Below, in pieces: positions 28,223 through 36,592 of a stretch of 48,728 nt of DNA (position 1 is its first letter; each line of letters begins with the position of its first letter). This DNA comes from Actinomadura sp. BRA 177 (lineage in GTDB: Bacteria; Actinomycetota; Actinomycetes; Streptosporangiales; Streptosporangiaceae), in the NCBI RefSeq assembly GCF_013372625.1, contig NZ_JABXFD010000354.1:1-48728 (forward strand), read 5' to 3'. The position numbers were made by a program, and so were the translations under genes. Below the pieces are notes generated by a model. That model did not search any database, was not told the origin of the DNA, and worked only from the letters and a program-made list of their open reading frames with translations.

Positions 28223-28811
28223 GTGCACCCACCACCACGACCGCCGTACGGCGGCGGCCCACCCGCGTTCGGGCCGCCCCCCCGGCCCCCGGCCGCGGGG
28301 CGGCGGCAACGCCATGGTCATCGTCATCGTGGCCGTCACGGCATTCATGGTGCTGATCGGCGGCGGCGTCTTCCTGTTGTCGGGGGACGACTCGGACGAC
28401 GACCCGCAGATCAGGCCATTGGCGGCGACGCCCACGGACTCGGACCGGCCGACCCGGCCCACCTACAGCCCGCCGTCCCTGCCCACCTCGGAGCCGACCA
28501 CCCGGGAACCCACGTACTCGCCGCCGCCGAGGAACTACGGAGCCATCGCCGTGGGACGCAACGGCGCCATCGGCAAGGCTTGGGACTACAAGTCCGTGGC
28601 CACTGCCAGGCGGCGGGCGCTGAACGAGTGCAAGACCTCCGGCTGCAAGGTCCTCACGACCTTCGTCAACGGTTGCGGCGCAGTGGCGTACAACTCCAGG
28701 ACCAACAGGTACTGGGACGGCCATGGCGACACGCGGGCCGCGGCCCAGAGAAACGCGATCTCCAACGCGGGCGGCGGCCGCACAGTCACCTGGGTCTGCA
28801 CCACGCGGTAG
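28223..28811 (+). pseudogene. DUF4189 membrane-anchored protein with an apparent frameshift
   Basis: The C-terminal half, about residues 100-195, is a DUF4189 domain (NYGAIAVGRNGAIGKAWDYKS...CKVLTTFVNGCGAVAYN), preceded by a Pro/Thr-rich linker and one transmembrane helix (MVIVIVAVTAFMVLIGGGVFLLS). The expected cytosolic Pro-rich N-terminus (HPPPRPPYGGGPPAFGPPP) is encoded in another frame from GTG 28223, which has GGGGGA 6 bp upstream. A one-base shift within the C- and G-runs at about 28275-28305 would join them. An alternative uninterrupted start is ATG 28185, without a ribosome site, giving an Arg/Pro-rich N-terminus. It may be a sequencing error, a recent mutation or a slippage site. Its function is unknown; the 3' end overlaps the convergent HATPase gene by 26 bp. 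Confidence 0.6.
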
Positions 28812-29238
28812 AGGGCTCGTCGTCCGTACGGGGGAAGGTGGCGCGGATCGTCCGGCCCTCGGGGGTGCCGGTCCACGACCAGCTGGCGGCAAGGGCGTCC
28901 ACGGTGAGCAGGCCGCGCCCGCCCTCCGCCAACTCGGCCAGGTTCCGCAGCTTGGGCTCGCCCGAACCGCCCTGGTCGGTGACGTAGACGATGATGCCGG
29001 CGACGTCCATGCTGATGTCGATGGTGAACCGGCCGCCGCCTTCGCCCGCCCGGGTGTGCCGGATCGCAATGACCGCCAGCTCGTCCAGGACGAGGAGGAC
29101 GTCGTCCAGGGCCGGGAAGTCGACCAGCAGATGTGCGGCGAATGCCCGAACGAGCCTGACTTGTTCCGGCTTGCCCGGAAACTCGCGCCGCCAATACATC
29201 GGAGCCTCGCGTTCGGCGGGGACGGTAACGGCCAGCAT
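28786..29238 (-). CDS. HATPase_c protein (RsbW-like) with altered N box
   Basis: 150 aa. An anti-sigma-kinase-like GHKL ATPase fold: VLLVLDELAVIAIRHT (N box), IIVYVTDQGGSGEP (G1) and AEGGRGLLTVDALA (G2). The N-box Asn that holds Mg-ATP in E-L-x-x-N-A is Ile here, so ATP binding may be lost. Proteins of this kind bind sigma factors or DUF397/XRE partners; it is divergent from the XRE-DUF397 pair, a common neighbourhood in actinomycetes. Confidence 0.83.
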   Translation of the reverse strand: MLAVTVPAEREAPMYWRREFPGKPEQVRLVRAFAAHLLVDFPALDDVLLVLDELAVIAIRHTRAGEGGGRFTIDISMDVAGIIVYVTDQGGSGEPKLRNLAELAEGGRGLLTVDALAASWSWTGTPEGRTIRATFPRTDDEPSTAWCRPR

Positions 29239-29354
29239 TGATCACCTCTCGGGACGTTGTGTCATCGGCCGTTCCGTCTTCAGTAACCGCCCGAATCCGG
29301 TGTGGAAAAGGACGAGGTCAGCACCCCGCCCGGCACCCCGGCACGCCGCACCCC

Positions 29355-29383
29355 CGAACGTTCGCCCTCGTTTACGTAAACGA
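29355..29383. promoter_or_regulatory. Two palindromes upstream of the XRE gene
   Basis: CGAACGTTCG (29355-29364, perfect 10 bp) and TCGTTTACGTAAACGA (29368-29383, perfect 16 bp) lie 3 bp apart in the 297-bp divergent gap between the HATPase and XRE genes. They are good operator candidates for the XRE regulator or another repressor. No other element was recognised in the gap. Confidence 0.5.
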
Positions 29384-29535
29384 ACGGAACACCGCACCGG
29401 ATGAGCGTTCATCTCACTTCGCGTGTTCGAACCGCGCGGCCATCGAAGACACGCTCGGAGATCGCGTGATAACACAGAGTTGAAACGCTGACTCCCCCGG
29501 TCAGCGCCGCCCCCGGCCGCCCCAGGAGGTTCCCG

Positions 29536-30420
29536 GTGACCAGCCCGTTCGTCCGCCGACGCCGCCTCGCCACCGAACTCCGGACCCTCCGCGAAGAGCG
29601 CGGCATGACCGCCGACGAACTGGCGGGCCGCATCTACCGCTCCCGCATGACGATCTCCAAGCTGGAGAACGCCCGCTGCCGCCCCGACGTGGGAGACATC
29701 ATCAAGATCCTCCAAGTCCTTGACGTCACCGGTGACAAGTGGCATGAGACGATCAAGATCGCCGGCGAGGCTGCCGAACGCGGGTGGTGGGACACCTACG
29801 GCGACGCCATGGGCGTCCGCCAGCGCATGTACGCGAACATCGAGTCGGGGGCCGCCACCATCCGCGGCTACAACCAGTTCACGCTTCCTGGCCTCCTCCA
29901 GTGCCCGGAGTTCACTAATGCGCTGATCGAGATCGACAGGTTGGAGGGGGCGCAGATCGAATACGATCCAGGCCGCAGCCTGGCCGCTCGTCAGCGCAGG
30001 CAAGAAGTGGTCTTCAGGTCGGGCGGCCCCTATTTCGAGAACATACTGGACGAGTTCGTCCTGAGGCGGCTCGCCGTCCCGGCCCGCGTCCTGGCAGCCC
30101 AACTCCGCCACATGGTCGACGTGCTCACTCGCGAGCCGCACTTCACTGTTCTCGTACTACCGACGGACGCCCGGCTCTCTCCAGGGCGCTTGCCGGAGTC
30201 GGGATATATGATCTACACGTTCACCGACCCGGAGGACCCTACGATCGCCGTTGCCGAGAGCGTGAGTTCATGCACCGTCCACGCTTCGCCAGAGGAAGTG
30301 GCAAAGTATGAGCGTCTCCACAATCGGCTCCGGGAGGCCACCCTTCCAGCCTTGGAGAGCATGTCGCTCCTGGCGGAAACGGCCGACCGGCTAAGTGAAC
30401 AGGTGAGCCACGGGCAATGA
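29536..30420 (+). CDS. XRE family regulator with DUF5753 domain
   Basis: 294 aa, GTG start with AGGAGG 6 bp upstream. HTH_31-type helix-turn-helix at about residues 8-65 (RRRLATELRTLREERGMTADELAGRIYRSRMTISKLENARC) and a C-terminal DUF5753 domain at about 90-280 (IRGYNQFTLPGLLQCPEFTNALI...EFVLRRLAVPARVLAAQLRHM...ISK-like tail). This family works with DUF397 partner proteins; in Streptomyces BldB/WhiJ-type systems such pairs influence development. The DUF397 gene follows with a 4-bp overlap. Confidence 0.93.
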   Translation: MTSPFVRRRRLATELRTLREERGMTADELAGRIYRSRMTISKLENARCRPDVGDIIKILQVLDVTGDKWHETIKIAGEAAERGWWDTYGDAMGVRQRMYANIESGAATIRGYNQFTLPGLLQCPEFTNALIEIDRLEGAQIEYDPGRSLAARQRRQEVVFRSGGPYFENILDEFVLRRLAVPARVLAAQLRHMVDVLTREPHFTVLVLPTDARLSPGRLPESGYMIYTFTDPEDPTIAVAESVSSCTVHASPEEVAKYERLHNRLREATLPALESMSLLAETADRLSEQVSHGQ

Positions 30421-30608
30421 AAACCCAGTACAGCGGCTGGCGCAAGTCCAGTCACAGCACTCCAGACTCCGAATGCGTCGAAGTCGCCCGCTCCCCCCGG
30501 GGCACCATCGGCGTACGCGACACCAAGCAGGACGGCACGGGCCCCATCCTCGACTTCACCCACCGAGAGTGGGCAGCCTTCATACGCACCCTCCGCACCC
30601 ACGACTGA
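30417..30608 (+). CDS. DUF397 protein
   Basis: 63 aa, complete. Signature WRKSSHSTPDSECVEVA...IGVRDTKQDGTGPILDFTHREWAAFI. Start overlaps the XRE stop (ATGA). DUF397 proteins are small partners of XRE/DUF5753 regulators; the mechanism is not settled. Confidence 0.93.
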   Translation: MKTQYSGWRKSSHSTPDSECVEVARSPRGTIGVRDTKQDGTGPILDFTHREWAAFIRTLRTHD

Positions 30609-30686
30609 CCACAGACGACCCACACCTGGCCGGACGGCTCTGCGCGGACACCTGGACAGAACCCACCTGGCTGACAAGATCGAACC

Positions 30687-31599
30687 ATGAGCACCTCTTT
30701 CAGCCACTGGCGCAAGTCCAGCCACAGTGCTCCCGATGGCGAGTGCGTCGAAGTCGCCCGCTCCCCCAAGACTCGGGCGACAAGCGGTCGGCGTTCCCCA
30801 AGGTCCGGGTGGTGACGGTCAGCGAGTGCGGCTCGCACGCGGTCGTGGACGCCGCCATCGGCGGGCAGGCCGACGGGGAGCAGACCCCGGCCCGGCGTCT
30901 TTTTATCCGCGGCTGGACTCACGCTGGCTGCTGATCGCCGACCGCAACTTCTACAACTGGGCCGACTGGACGCGTGCCGCCGACACCGGCGCGGCGCTGC
31001 TGTGGCGGGTCAAGTCAACCCTGTTGCTGCCGGTGCTGACCACCCTGCCCCACGGCTCCCACACCGCGCTGCTGGTCAACCCCGCCATCAAGGGCAAGGC
31101 CCGCACCGCGCTCATCGAGACCGCCCGCGCCGGCGAACCCGTCGACCACGAGCAGGCCCGGATCGTGCGGGTGATCGAGTATCAGGTGCCCGACCGGGAA
31201 GGCGACGAAACCGGCGAGCTGATCTGCTTGATCACCACCATCCTCGAACACGGCGTCGTCCCGGCGATGACGAACTCGCCGCCGACATCACCGCCAAGCG
31301 CAACCTCAATCCCGAGCGCCGGCACCGCTCCTACCCCGGCGTGGTCAAACGCGCCCGCCACAACTCCTACCGGGTCAAACGCCCGGGCGACACCGGCACC
31401 CGCCACGACGGGCCCTCCACCATCGAACTCGTCAACGCCCCCTGACCCTCGCAGCATGATCACCTTACGCTAAGTGGCATCGCCCCAAGGCGCCATCGGC
31501 GTGCGCGACAGCAAGCAGGATGGCGCCGGCCACATCCTCGGCCTCTCGCCCCGCGAGTGGGCCATGCTCCTGCGGGCCGTCCGTTCTGCCAAGGTGTAG
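30687..31599 (+). pseudogene. Second DUF397 gene, split by an IS4-type insertion remnant
   Basis: The first 28 codons (30687-30770; SFSHWRKSSHSAPDGECVEVARSP) match the intact DUF397 neighbour. The matching C-terminus (GAIGVRDSKQDGAGHILGLSPREWAMLL) resumes at about 31490 and ends at TAG 31597. The 0.7 kb between is transposase sequence. CCCCAAG occurs at both junctions (30764-30770 and 31483-31489), a possible target-site duplication. Confidence 0.85.
30771..31482 (+). mobile_element. Decayed IS4-type insertion sequence fragment
   Basis: IS4-family (DDE) transposase pieces in three frames: KRSAFPKVRVVTVSECGSHAVVDAAIGG, then after a frameshift near the T-run at about 30900 RWLLIADRNFYNWADWT...LLWRVKSTLLLPVL, and after another near 31260 the C-terminal DELAADITAKRNLN...YRVKRPGDTGTRH. 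The N-terminal third and the left end are missing, so it cannot transpose. It sits inside a DUF397 gene. Confidence 0.85.
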
Positions 31600-31640
31600 C
31601 AAGCGAGACCGTCCTTTGGTCCGTGTGCTCGCAAGAGCGC

Positions 31641-32504
31641 TCATTGCGGATCGGTCGACGTCGAGCCCGGTAGCACGGCCTTGTAGGTGTGCAGGTAGCG
31701 CTTGGCCTTTCCGGTCAGCGCGAACGGCGTTCCCGGGCGCTCGTCCACGACCTTGGTTCGGACGTTGGATGATTCCTGATAATCGATCATGAGATGCCAT
31801 CGGCAGTAGTGGCGAACGGCCTTGAAGTCGAAGGACAGGGTCTGCCGCTCGTCCTTCTTGAGGTCCACGTTGAAGCCGGGGAACTGGTCGCCGTCGGTGC
31901 GGACGACCTTGGGAGCCGGGCTGTCCAGATCGACGGTCATCTTGGCCACCTGATCCCGGCCTCCTTGGTGGGCGATCTCAAGGTATGTGCCATCCAGCGG
32001 AGGGCCACAGCGGTCTACGAGCCCGATATGCGGCTTGAGTATCGTCACCGGCTTCTGACTGAGCCCCGTGAGGGCCACGTCGACGTGGAGGCTCTCGACC
32101 GCGGCGCCGTGCTGGCGTGCGAGCAGCGCGGAGGTATCGAATTCCTCACCCTTGATCAGCATGGCCAGGTCCGGTCCGTCGGCCAGCAAGGTCGGTAGGG
32201 CCAGGCCGGGAGGGCTGGCGTAGTCCACCGAGACCGTCGCGGTGAAAGGAGTCGCGGGCTCGGCGATGTGATTGATCACTCTGCTGGTGGCGTCGGTGGT
32301 GAGCGCGGACAGTCCCGCGCCGAGACCCGCTATCACCACGGCGGTCAGAACGGCTCCCGTCCAGGCCAACTGGCTCTTGTACCACGGGCGTTTCTGCTCC
32401 GGCGCGGCTGGACGGGACCTGCCGTTCCTCGCGCGATTGTTCCGCCGGTTTCTCTTCTTCTTGTTCGATCCCATGATCTCTCCGTCGTCCGTGAGGCCGA
32501 TCAC
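31641..32504 (-). CDS. Single-pass membrane protein of unknown function
   Basis: 287 aa, GTG start overlapping the upstream stop by 4 bp; ATG 32474 is an alternative. A basic, Asn/Lys/Arg-rich cytosolic tail (MGSNKKKRNRRNNRARNGRSR) precedes one transmembrane helix (LAWTGAVLTAVVIAGLGAGLSAL); the remaining about 210 residues should be extracytoplasmic and contain strand-rich segments such as FTATVSVDYA and AAVESLHVDVALTGLS. Two Cys (in VDRCGPP and RHYCRWH) may form a disulfide. I recognise no family. It is cotranscribed with the beta-propeller gene. Confidence 0.7.
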   Translation of the reverse strand: MIGLTDDGEIMGSNKKKRNRRNNRARNGRSRPAAPEQKRPWYKSQLAWTGAVLTAVVIAGLGAGLSALTTDATSRVINHIAEPATPFTATVSVDYASPPGLALPTLLADGPDLAMLIKGEEFDTSALLARQHGAAVESLHVDVALTGLSQKPVTILKPHIGLVDRCGPPLDGTYLEIAHQGGRDQVAKMTVDLDSPAPKVVRTDGDQFPGFNVDLKKDERQTLSFDFKAVRHYCRWHLMIDYQESSNVRTKVVDERPGTPFALTGKAKRYLHTYKAVLPGSTSTDPQ

Positions 32505-34150
32505 GCCGCGCAGCTGTGCACATGAGAGGCGATCTTGCGCGCCAGTTCCGGAAGGATCTGCGGAGGCCCCGTCGAGCCGACTCTGAGGATCGTGCAGCCG
32601 ACACGCATATAGAGGGTCTGCTTGTCCGGTGATCCGTAGCCGCCTGACGTCTTCTCGGCGAAGGCCTCGTCACCTGCACCGGAGATATCACCCACGATGG
32701 TGTACGCCTGCCGGTGAAGGTCGGCGAAGAGCTTCTCTGCCTCGGCGGCGGTGGCACCTACCCAGCCCACTTCGATGGATACGACCACGGGATCAGTGCC
32801 GGAAAGCAGGTAGTCGCAGCCCACCGTGTGGACGAGTTTCGGAGCAGTCGCACCGTAGCGCTGCGGCTGGACGGAGTATGCGGAGCCAAGGACAGCGGGC
32901 AGTTCACCGGCGGGGAGGATGGAACAGGCGTCCGGCCAGCCTCGCGGTACTGCGCCGCCGGAGAACGGTGAGGCGTCTTCCGTGCGATAGGCGATGATCG
33001 CCGTCTTCTCGCCCTGTCTGAGCGCCAGATAGAGCAACCCGTGGCCGGCGGCCGCGGCGTTGACACCCTGCGCCGTGACCGGAAGTGCGGTGAAGCCCAC
33101 GGTCCCCTTGCGCAGGTCAATGGTGACGAGCGCCAGCGGCAGGAGAGGACGCGGAAGCTGCACTACCGCGTACATGCGTTCCCCGGAAACCGACATGAAC
33201 TGTGGTGCGGCGGGCAGCGACCGCCTCCAGAGCCGTTTATGGGAGCGGAGATCGATGCCCTCCAGCGCGGTAGCGCCGTCCTGGGTGGAACGGGCGGTCA
33301 TGACCGTCGTCTTCGAGGCGACGTAGCCACATAGGCAGTTCGGAGGGATGTTCGCCACGTCGGCACCGGACTTGCCGTCGTAGAGAGACAGCCCTCCGTC
33401 CACGGATGAGGCGACCAACCCGTCATGGGAGGTGACGTCCACGCCGGATTCACCGAGCGGTTCCCCTGGCAATGTGCGTTGCCAGCGGACACGTCCTGTC
33501 GCATCGTCCAGCGTGATGATCCTCATCTGCCCTCCTGCGCATTCCAGGAGCAAGGGGACGACATCCGGATCGCCGTACCGGTCTTCTCCGGCCGGCGCCC
33601 GGAGTTCACAGCCGGAAGGGACCTGAAAGTGCCACTCAGGCCATCCGGTACGGCGGGAGATCCCTGTGACCTCTTGTCCTTCGGACAGGACGAGGTGGGC
33701 ACCGGCGATGCTGACGATGTCCCTGCCGGGCGGCAATACGCTCGTCCAGAGTTGCCCGCCGCCTTTCGCTCTGCCGGCCGTGAGTAGGTTCTGGCCGGTC
33801 CGGCTCAGGGTGGCCACCACGATGCCATCGTTGCCGGTGACCGTGCCGGCCGTGTAGTAGGAGGGCCAGTCCTGCCAGCGCAGAGCACCGTCCAAGGGAT
33901 TGAGGACGATGACTCTCCCCGGACTCCCGTCATCAGTGGTCGTCGCGAGCAGGGAGTCGGACTGCGGGTCGTACCGCAGTCCGGAGAAGTCGATCTCGCC
34001 GTGCTTCCAGACCTGCACAAGACGGCCGGCCGCCGGTCCCTGATCCGTGCTCGCAGAGCGATGAGTCGAGCCAAGAACGATCAGCGTCGCCCCTCCGATG
34101 ATCAGAAGGGCCGTCAGTGCCACCGAACACGCGGTCTTCCATTTATTCAC
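32501..34150 (-). CDS. Membrane-anchored beta-propeller protein with DUF3558-like C-terminal domain
   Basis: 549 aa from GTG 34150, which has GGGGAG 6 bp upstream; longer starts lack support. One N-terminal transmembrane helix (ACSVALTALLIIGGATLIVLG) is followed by PQQ-like propeller blades (residues about 45-380: VIVLNPLDGALRWQDW, GGGQLWTSVLP, ATGRVRWQRTLPG, LRSHKRLWRRSLP). Residues about 405-549 resemble DUF3558-type lipoprotein domains (PDACSILPAGELPAVLG...HTVGCDYLL). This suggests an extracytoplasmic sensor or binding protein; the function is unknown. It is translationally coupled to the next membrane protein. Confidence 0.75.
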   Translation of the reverse strand: MNKWKTACSVALTALLIIGGATLIVLGSTHRSASTDQGPAAGRLVQVWKHGEIDFSGLRYDPQSDSLLATTTDDGSPGRVIVLNPLDGALRWQDWPSYYTAGTVTGNDGIVVATLSRTGQNLLTAGRAKGGGQLWTSVLPPGRDIVSIAGAHLVLSEGQEVTGISRRTGWPEWHFQVPSGCELRAPAGEDRYGDPDVVPLLLECAGGQMRIITLDDATGRVRWQRTLPGEPLGESGVDVTSHDGLVASSVDGGLSLYDGKSGADVANIPPNCLCGYVASKTTVMTARSTQDGATALEGIDLRSHKRLWRRSLPAAPQFMSVSGERMYAVVQLPRPLLPLALVTIDLRKGTVGFTALPVTAQGVNAAAAGHGLLYLALRQGEKTAIIAYRTEDASPFSGGAVPRGWPDACSILPAGELPAVLGSAYSVQPQRYGATAPKLVHTVGCDYLLSGTDPVVVSIEVGWVGATAAEAEKLFADLHRQAYTIVGDISGAGDEAFAEKTSGGYGSPDKQTLYMRVGCTILRVGSTGPPQILPELARKIASHVHSCAA

Positions 34151-34386
34151 CGTCGGCTCCCCCAACTGGCGAACGACCTCAAAGGGTCGCCTTCTGGCGC
34201 GCGGGCAACGAACGGCAAATATGCACGAGACTCGTTCGATAGGCCCGGCCACCGAAGTCCGCTGTGATGTTATTCGACTGGAATATTAAAAGGCAGGCCG
34301 TTGCGCCGACTACGCACTGAATGGCCGAGTGTGGCCGCGCGGGCGTCCAGGACCTGGGCGGCAAAATTGGTCGCAAGCCGTCCCTA

Positions 34387-34644
34387 TCAACCACAAACCC
34401 CTCCCCGTTTCTGGGGCGGCGGCTCACCCTGCAAACTTGACGCTCCTCCTTGCTCTGTCTTCTGGCTACCCGGTGCTGCGGCGCGGGACCGGGCGCCTCG
34501 ATGATCAGGGCATCCCTCCTGCTCGGCGACGGCGTCGACGATGGTGAGGCGCCGGTCGGCGGCGGCATGGGCACGGAGCCAGGTCCGCAGTTCGGCGGCG
34601 CGGGCGGCCCCTCCGCAGACGGTCACGGCGACCCGCCGTCCCAT
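34387..34644 (-). pseudogene. Possible EACC1-like fragment
   Basis: The first 43 residues (RRVAVTVCGGAARAAELRTWLRAHAAADRRLTIVDAVAEQ) look like the start of an effector-associated constant component (EACC1) domain found in bacterial conflict systems; the rest reads as noise, so a frameshift or truncation is likely. No partner effector is adjacent. An AT-rich patch (34266-34290) elsewhere in the gap 34151-34703 may hold a promoter for the minus-strand operon. Confidence 0.3.
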
Positions 34645-34703
34645 TTGTCCATCGAGTTCGGCTCGACACCTCGATCTATTCTTGGAGTGGCGGGAGGGGA
34701 CCC

Positions 34704-35597
34704 ATGCTCGGATGTGTCCTGCGGCGGCGGTGGTTCTTGCCGGGGGTCGCGGCCGGGGTGGCGTTGCTCGTCTCCGGGTTCGTGCTGGCCGAGCCCAGGG
34801 CGGACGACGACGGGACGGTCCGCGTCATGACGTACAACCTGCGTGGCGTGAACGACCCGCCGCCCAGGGATTGGAAGACCCGGCTCCCGCTCGTCGAGCA
34901 CCTGCTGCACGAGCATGAGCCTGACCTGCTGGGCGTCCAGGAGGCGCGGTGGTATCAGATGCGCGACCTGGCCCGGGCGCTGCCCGAGTACGGCTGGGTC
35001 GGGCTGGGGACGCAGGGCGGCACCCGCGACCAGTTCCTGTCGATCTTCTATCGGAAGCAGCGGTTCGAGGTCCTCGACTTCGACCATTTCTGGCTCTCCG
35101 ACACCCCGTCCGTCATCGGCTCGGCCACCTGGGGGAACGGATACGTCCGGATGGTCACGTGGGCCAAGTTCCGCGACCGGCGCACCGGCACGGTGATGTA
35201 CCAGGCCAACACGCATCTCGACAACATGTCGGCTGATTCGCGGGTGAAGAGCGCCCGGCTGATCCTCGATCGGGTGCGCAAATTCCAGGCGGGCGTTCCC
35301 GTTGTGCTGACCGGTGACTTCAACTCCGCCGCCGGGACGTCACCGGTGTACTCGATCCTCACCGGGGCCGACGCCTTCCAGGACACATGGACAACCGCCG
35401 CCAAGCGCGGCCCGCTGTACCGCACCGAGAACCACTGGCTCCCGCCGGAAAAGGACGGCAAGCGGATCGACTGGATTCTTGCGCGCGGCGCCGTCCGCAC
35501 CGTCTGGACCGAGATCGACCCCTACCGGGACGGCGAGGTCTACCCCTCCGACCACGATCCCGTCATCGTTCACCTCAAGATCGGCCAAGGAGAGTAG
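34704..35597 (+). CDS. Exported endonuclease/exonuclease/phosphatase-family protein
   Basis: 297 aa. An N-terminal signal or anchor segment (LRRRWFLPGVAAGVALLVSGFVLAE) precedes an EEP (DNase I-like) domain with all motifs: VRVMTYNLRG, GVQEARW, ANTHLDNMS, LTGDFNSAAG, RIDWILARG and the catalytic SDHDPVI. The family cleaves phosphodiester or phospholipid headgroup bonds; the substrate is unknown. It acts outside the membrane if the signal is used. Confidence 0.88.
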   Translation: MLGCVLRRRWFLPGVAAGVALLVSGFVLAEPRADDDGTVRVMTYNLRGVNDPPPRDWKTRLPLVEHLLHEHEPDLLGVQEARWYQMRDLARALPEYGWVGLGTQGGTRDQFLSIFYRKQRFEVLDFDHFWLSDTPSVIGSATWGNGYVRMVTWAKFRDRRTGTVMYQANTHLDNMSADSRVKSARLILDRVRKFQAGVPVVLTGDFNSAAGTSPVYSILTGADAFQDTWTTAAKRGPLYRTENHWLPPEKDGKRIDWILARGAVRTVWTEIDPYRDGEVYPSDHDPVIVHLKIGQGE

Positions 35598-35605
35598 GCA
35601 CGCGA

Positions 35606-35637
35606 AAGCCCGCCGCCCCGTGAAGGACCGCGGGCTT
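35606..35637. terminator. Bidirectional terminator between the EEP and opuC genes
   Basis: AAGCCCGC, 16-nt loop, GCGGGCTT between convergent stops (35597 and 35652). Confidence 0.6.
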
Positions 35638-35651
35638 CCCGGTTACGCGTG

Positions 35652-36575
35652 TCAGACCAGGCCGGACTTCTGCAGCCAGTCCTTGGCGACCTTTTCCTGG
35701 TCGTCCTTGTCGATGGCGATGCGCTGCATCATGTCCAGGAGGTCCTGGGTGGTGAGCTTGGCGGAGACGGCGTTCAGCGCCGCCTTCGCCTGGTCGTTCA
35801 CGGCCGACTTGTTGACCAGCGGCGTGACGTTCTGGGCGCTGAAGACGTTCTCCGGGTCTTCGAGGACGACCAGCTTGTTCTGCTGAATGGTCGGGTCGGT
35901 GGTGAACAGGTCGGCGGCCTGGATCTTGTTCTCGGTGAGCAGCTTCACCAGGGTGGCCTGCGCGCCGGCGTCGAACGGCTGGAACTTCTTGAATTCCAGG
36001 CCGTAGGCCTCCTTCAGGCCGACGAGGCCCTGCTGCCGGGTCTTGAATTCGGACGGGCCGGCGATGACGAGGTCCTTGGCGACCGGCTTCAGGTCGGCGA
36101 TGGACTTCAGGTCGTACTTGGCGGCCGTCTGCGGGTTGACGGTGACGGAGTCCTTGTCCTCGGCCTCGGCCGAGTTGAGGATCTCGACCGACGGCGGCAG
36201 TTTCGCCTTCAGTTCGGCGTTGATCTCCTCGGTGGTGGCGGCCTTGCTCTTCTCGTCGACCGACGTGGTCAGCAGGGCGCCGTTGTATTCGGGCATCACG
36301 CTGATGCCGCCCTTGACGACCTGGTCGTAGTAGATCTCCCGGGCGCCGATGTTGAACTTGCGGGTGACCTTGATGTCCTTGGCCTCAAGGGCCTGCGCGT
36401 AGATCTCGGCGAGCAGGTTGCTCTCCGGGAAGTTGGCGCCGCCGACGGTGACGGTGCCGCTCTTGCCGCCGCCGGCGAGCGGGTTGTCGCTGTCGCCGGA
36501 GTCCCCGCCGCCGCAGGCGGACAGCGCCAGGGCGGCCACGAGGCCGATCGCCGCGCCACGGATGAGTTTCTTCAT
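35652..36575 (-). CDS. Osmolyte ABC transporter, substrate-binding lipoprotein (OpuC/ProX type)
   Basis: 307 aa, ATG 36575. Lipoprotein signal with lipobox LSAC (VAALALSACGGG), then the OpuAC/QAT-type binding fold: VTVGGANFPESNLLAEIYAQAL, GAREIYYDQVVKGGISVMPEYNGAL, and C-terminal TPLVNKSAVNDQAKAALNAVSAKLTTQDLLDM. It probably binds glycine betaine, choline or a related quaternary amine. Last gene of the four-gene transporter operon, 17 bp after the preceding permease. Confidence 0.92.
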   Translation of the reverse strand: MKKLIRGAAIGLVAALALSACGGGDSGDSDNPLAGGGKSGTVTVGGANFPESNLLAEIYAQALEAKDIKVTRKFNIGAREIYYDQVVKGGISVMPEYNGALLTTSVDEKSKAATTEEINAELKAKLPPSVEILNSAEAEDKDSVTVNPQTAAKYDLKSIADLKPVAKDLVIAGPSEFKTRQQGLVGLKEAYGLEFKKFQPFDAGAQATLVKLLTENKIQAADLFTTDPTIQQNKLVVLEDPENVFSAQNVTPLVNKSAVNDQAKAALNAVSAKLTTQDLLDMMQRIAIDKDDQEKVAKDWLQKSGLV

Positions 36576-36592
36576 TGTTCTTGGTCCTTCGG

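Noticed and set aside
30771-31482. Active insertion sequence
   Set aside because: The transposase lacks its N-terminal third and is frameshifted twice; no left inverted repeat was found.
34179-34574. 131-codon minus-strand frame in the gap before the EEP gene
   Set aside because: Composition is unlike the neighbouring genes and no motif is visible; it overlaps the EACC1-like fragment in another frame.
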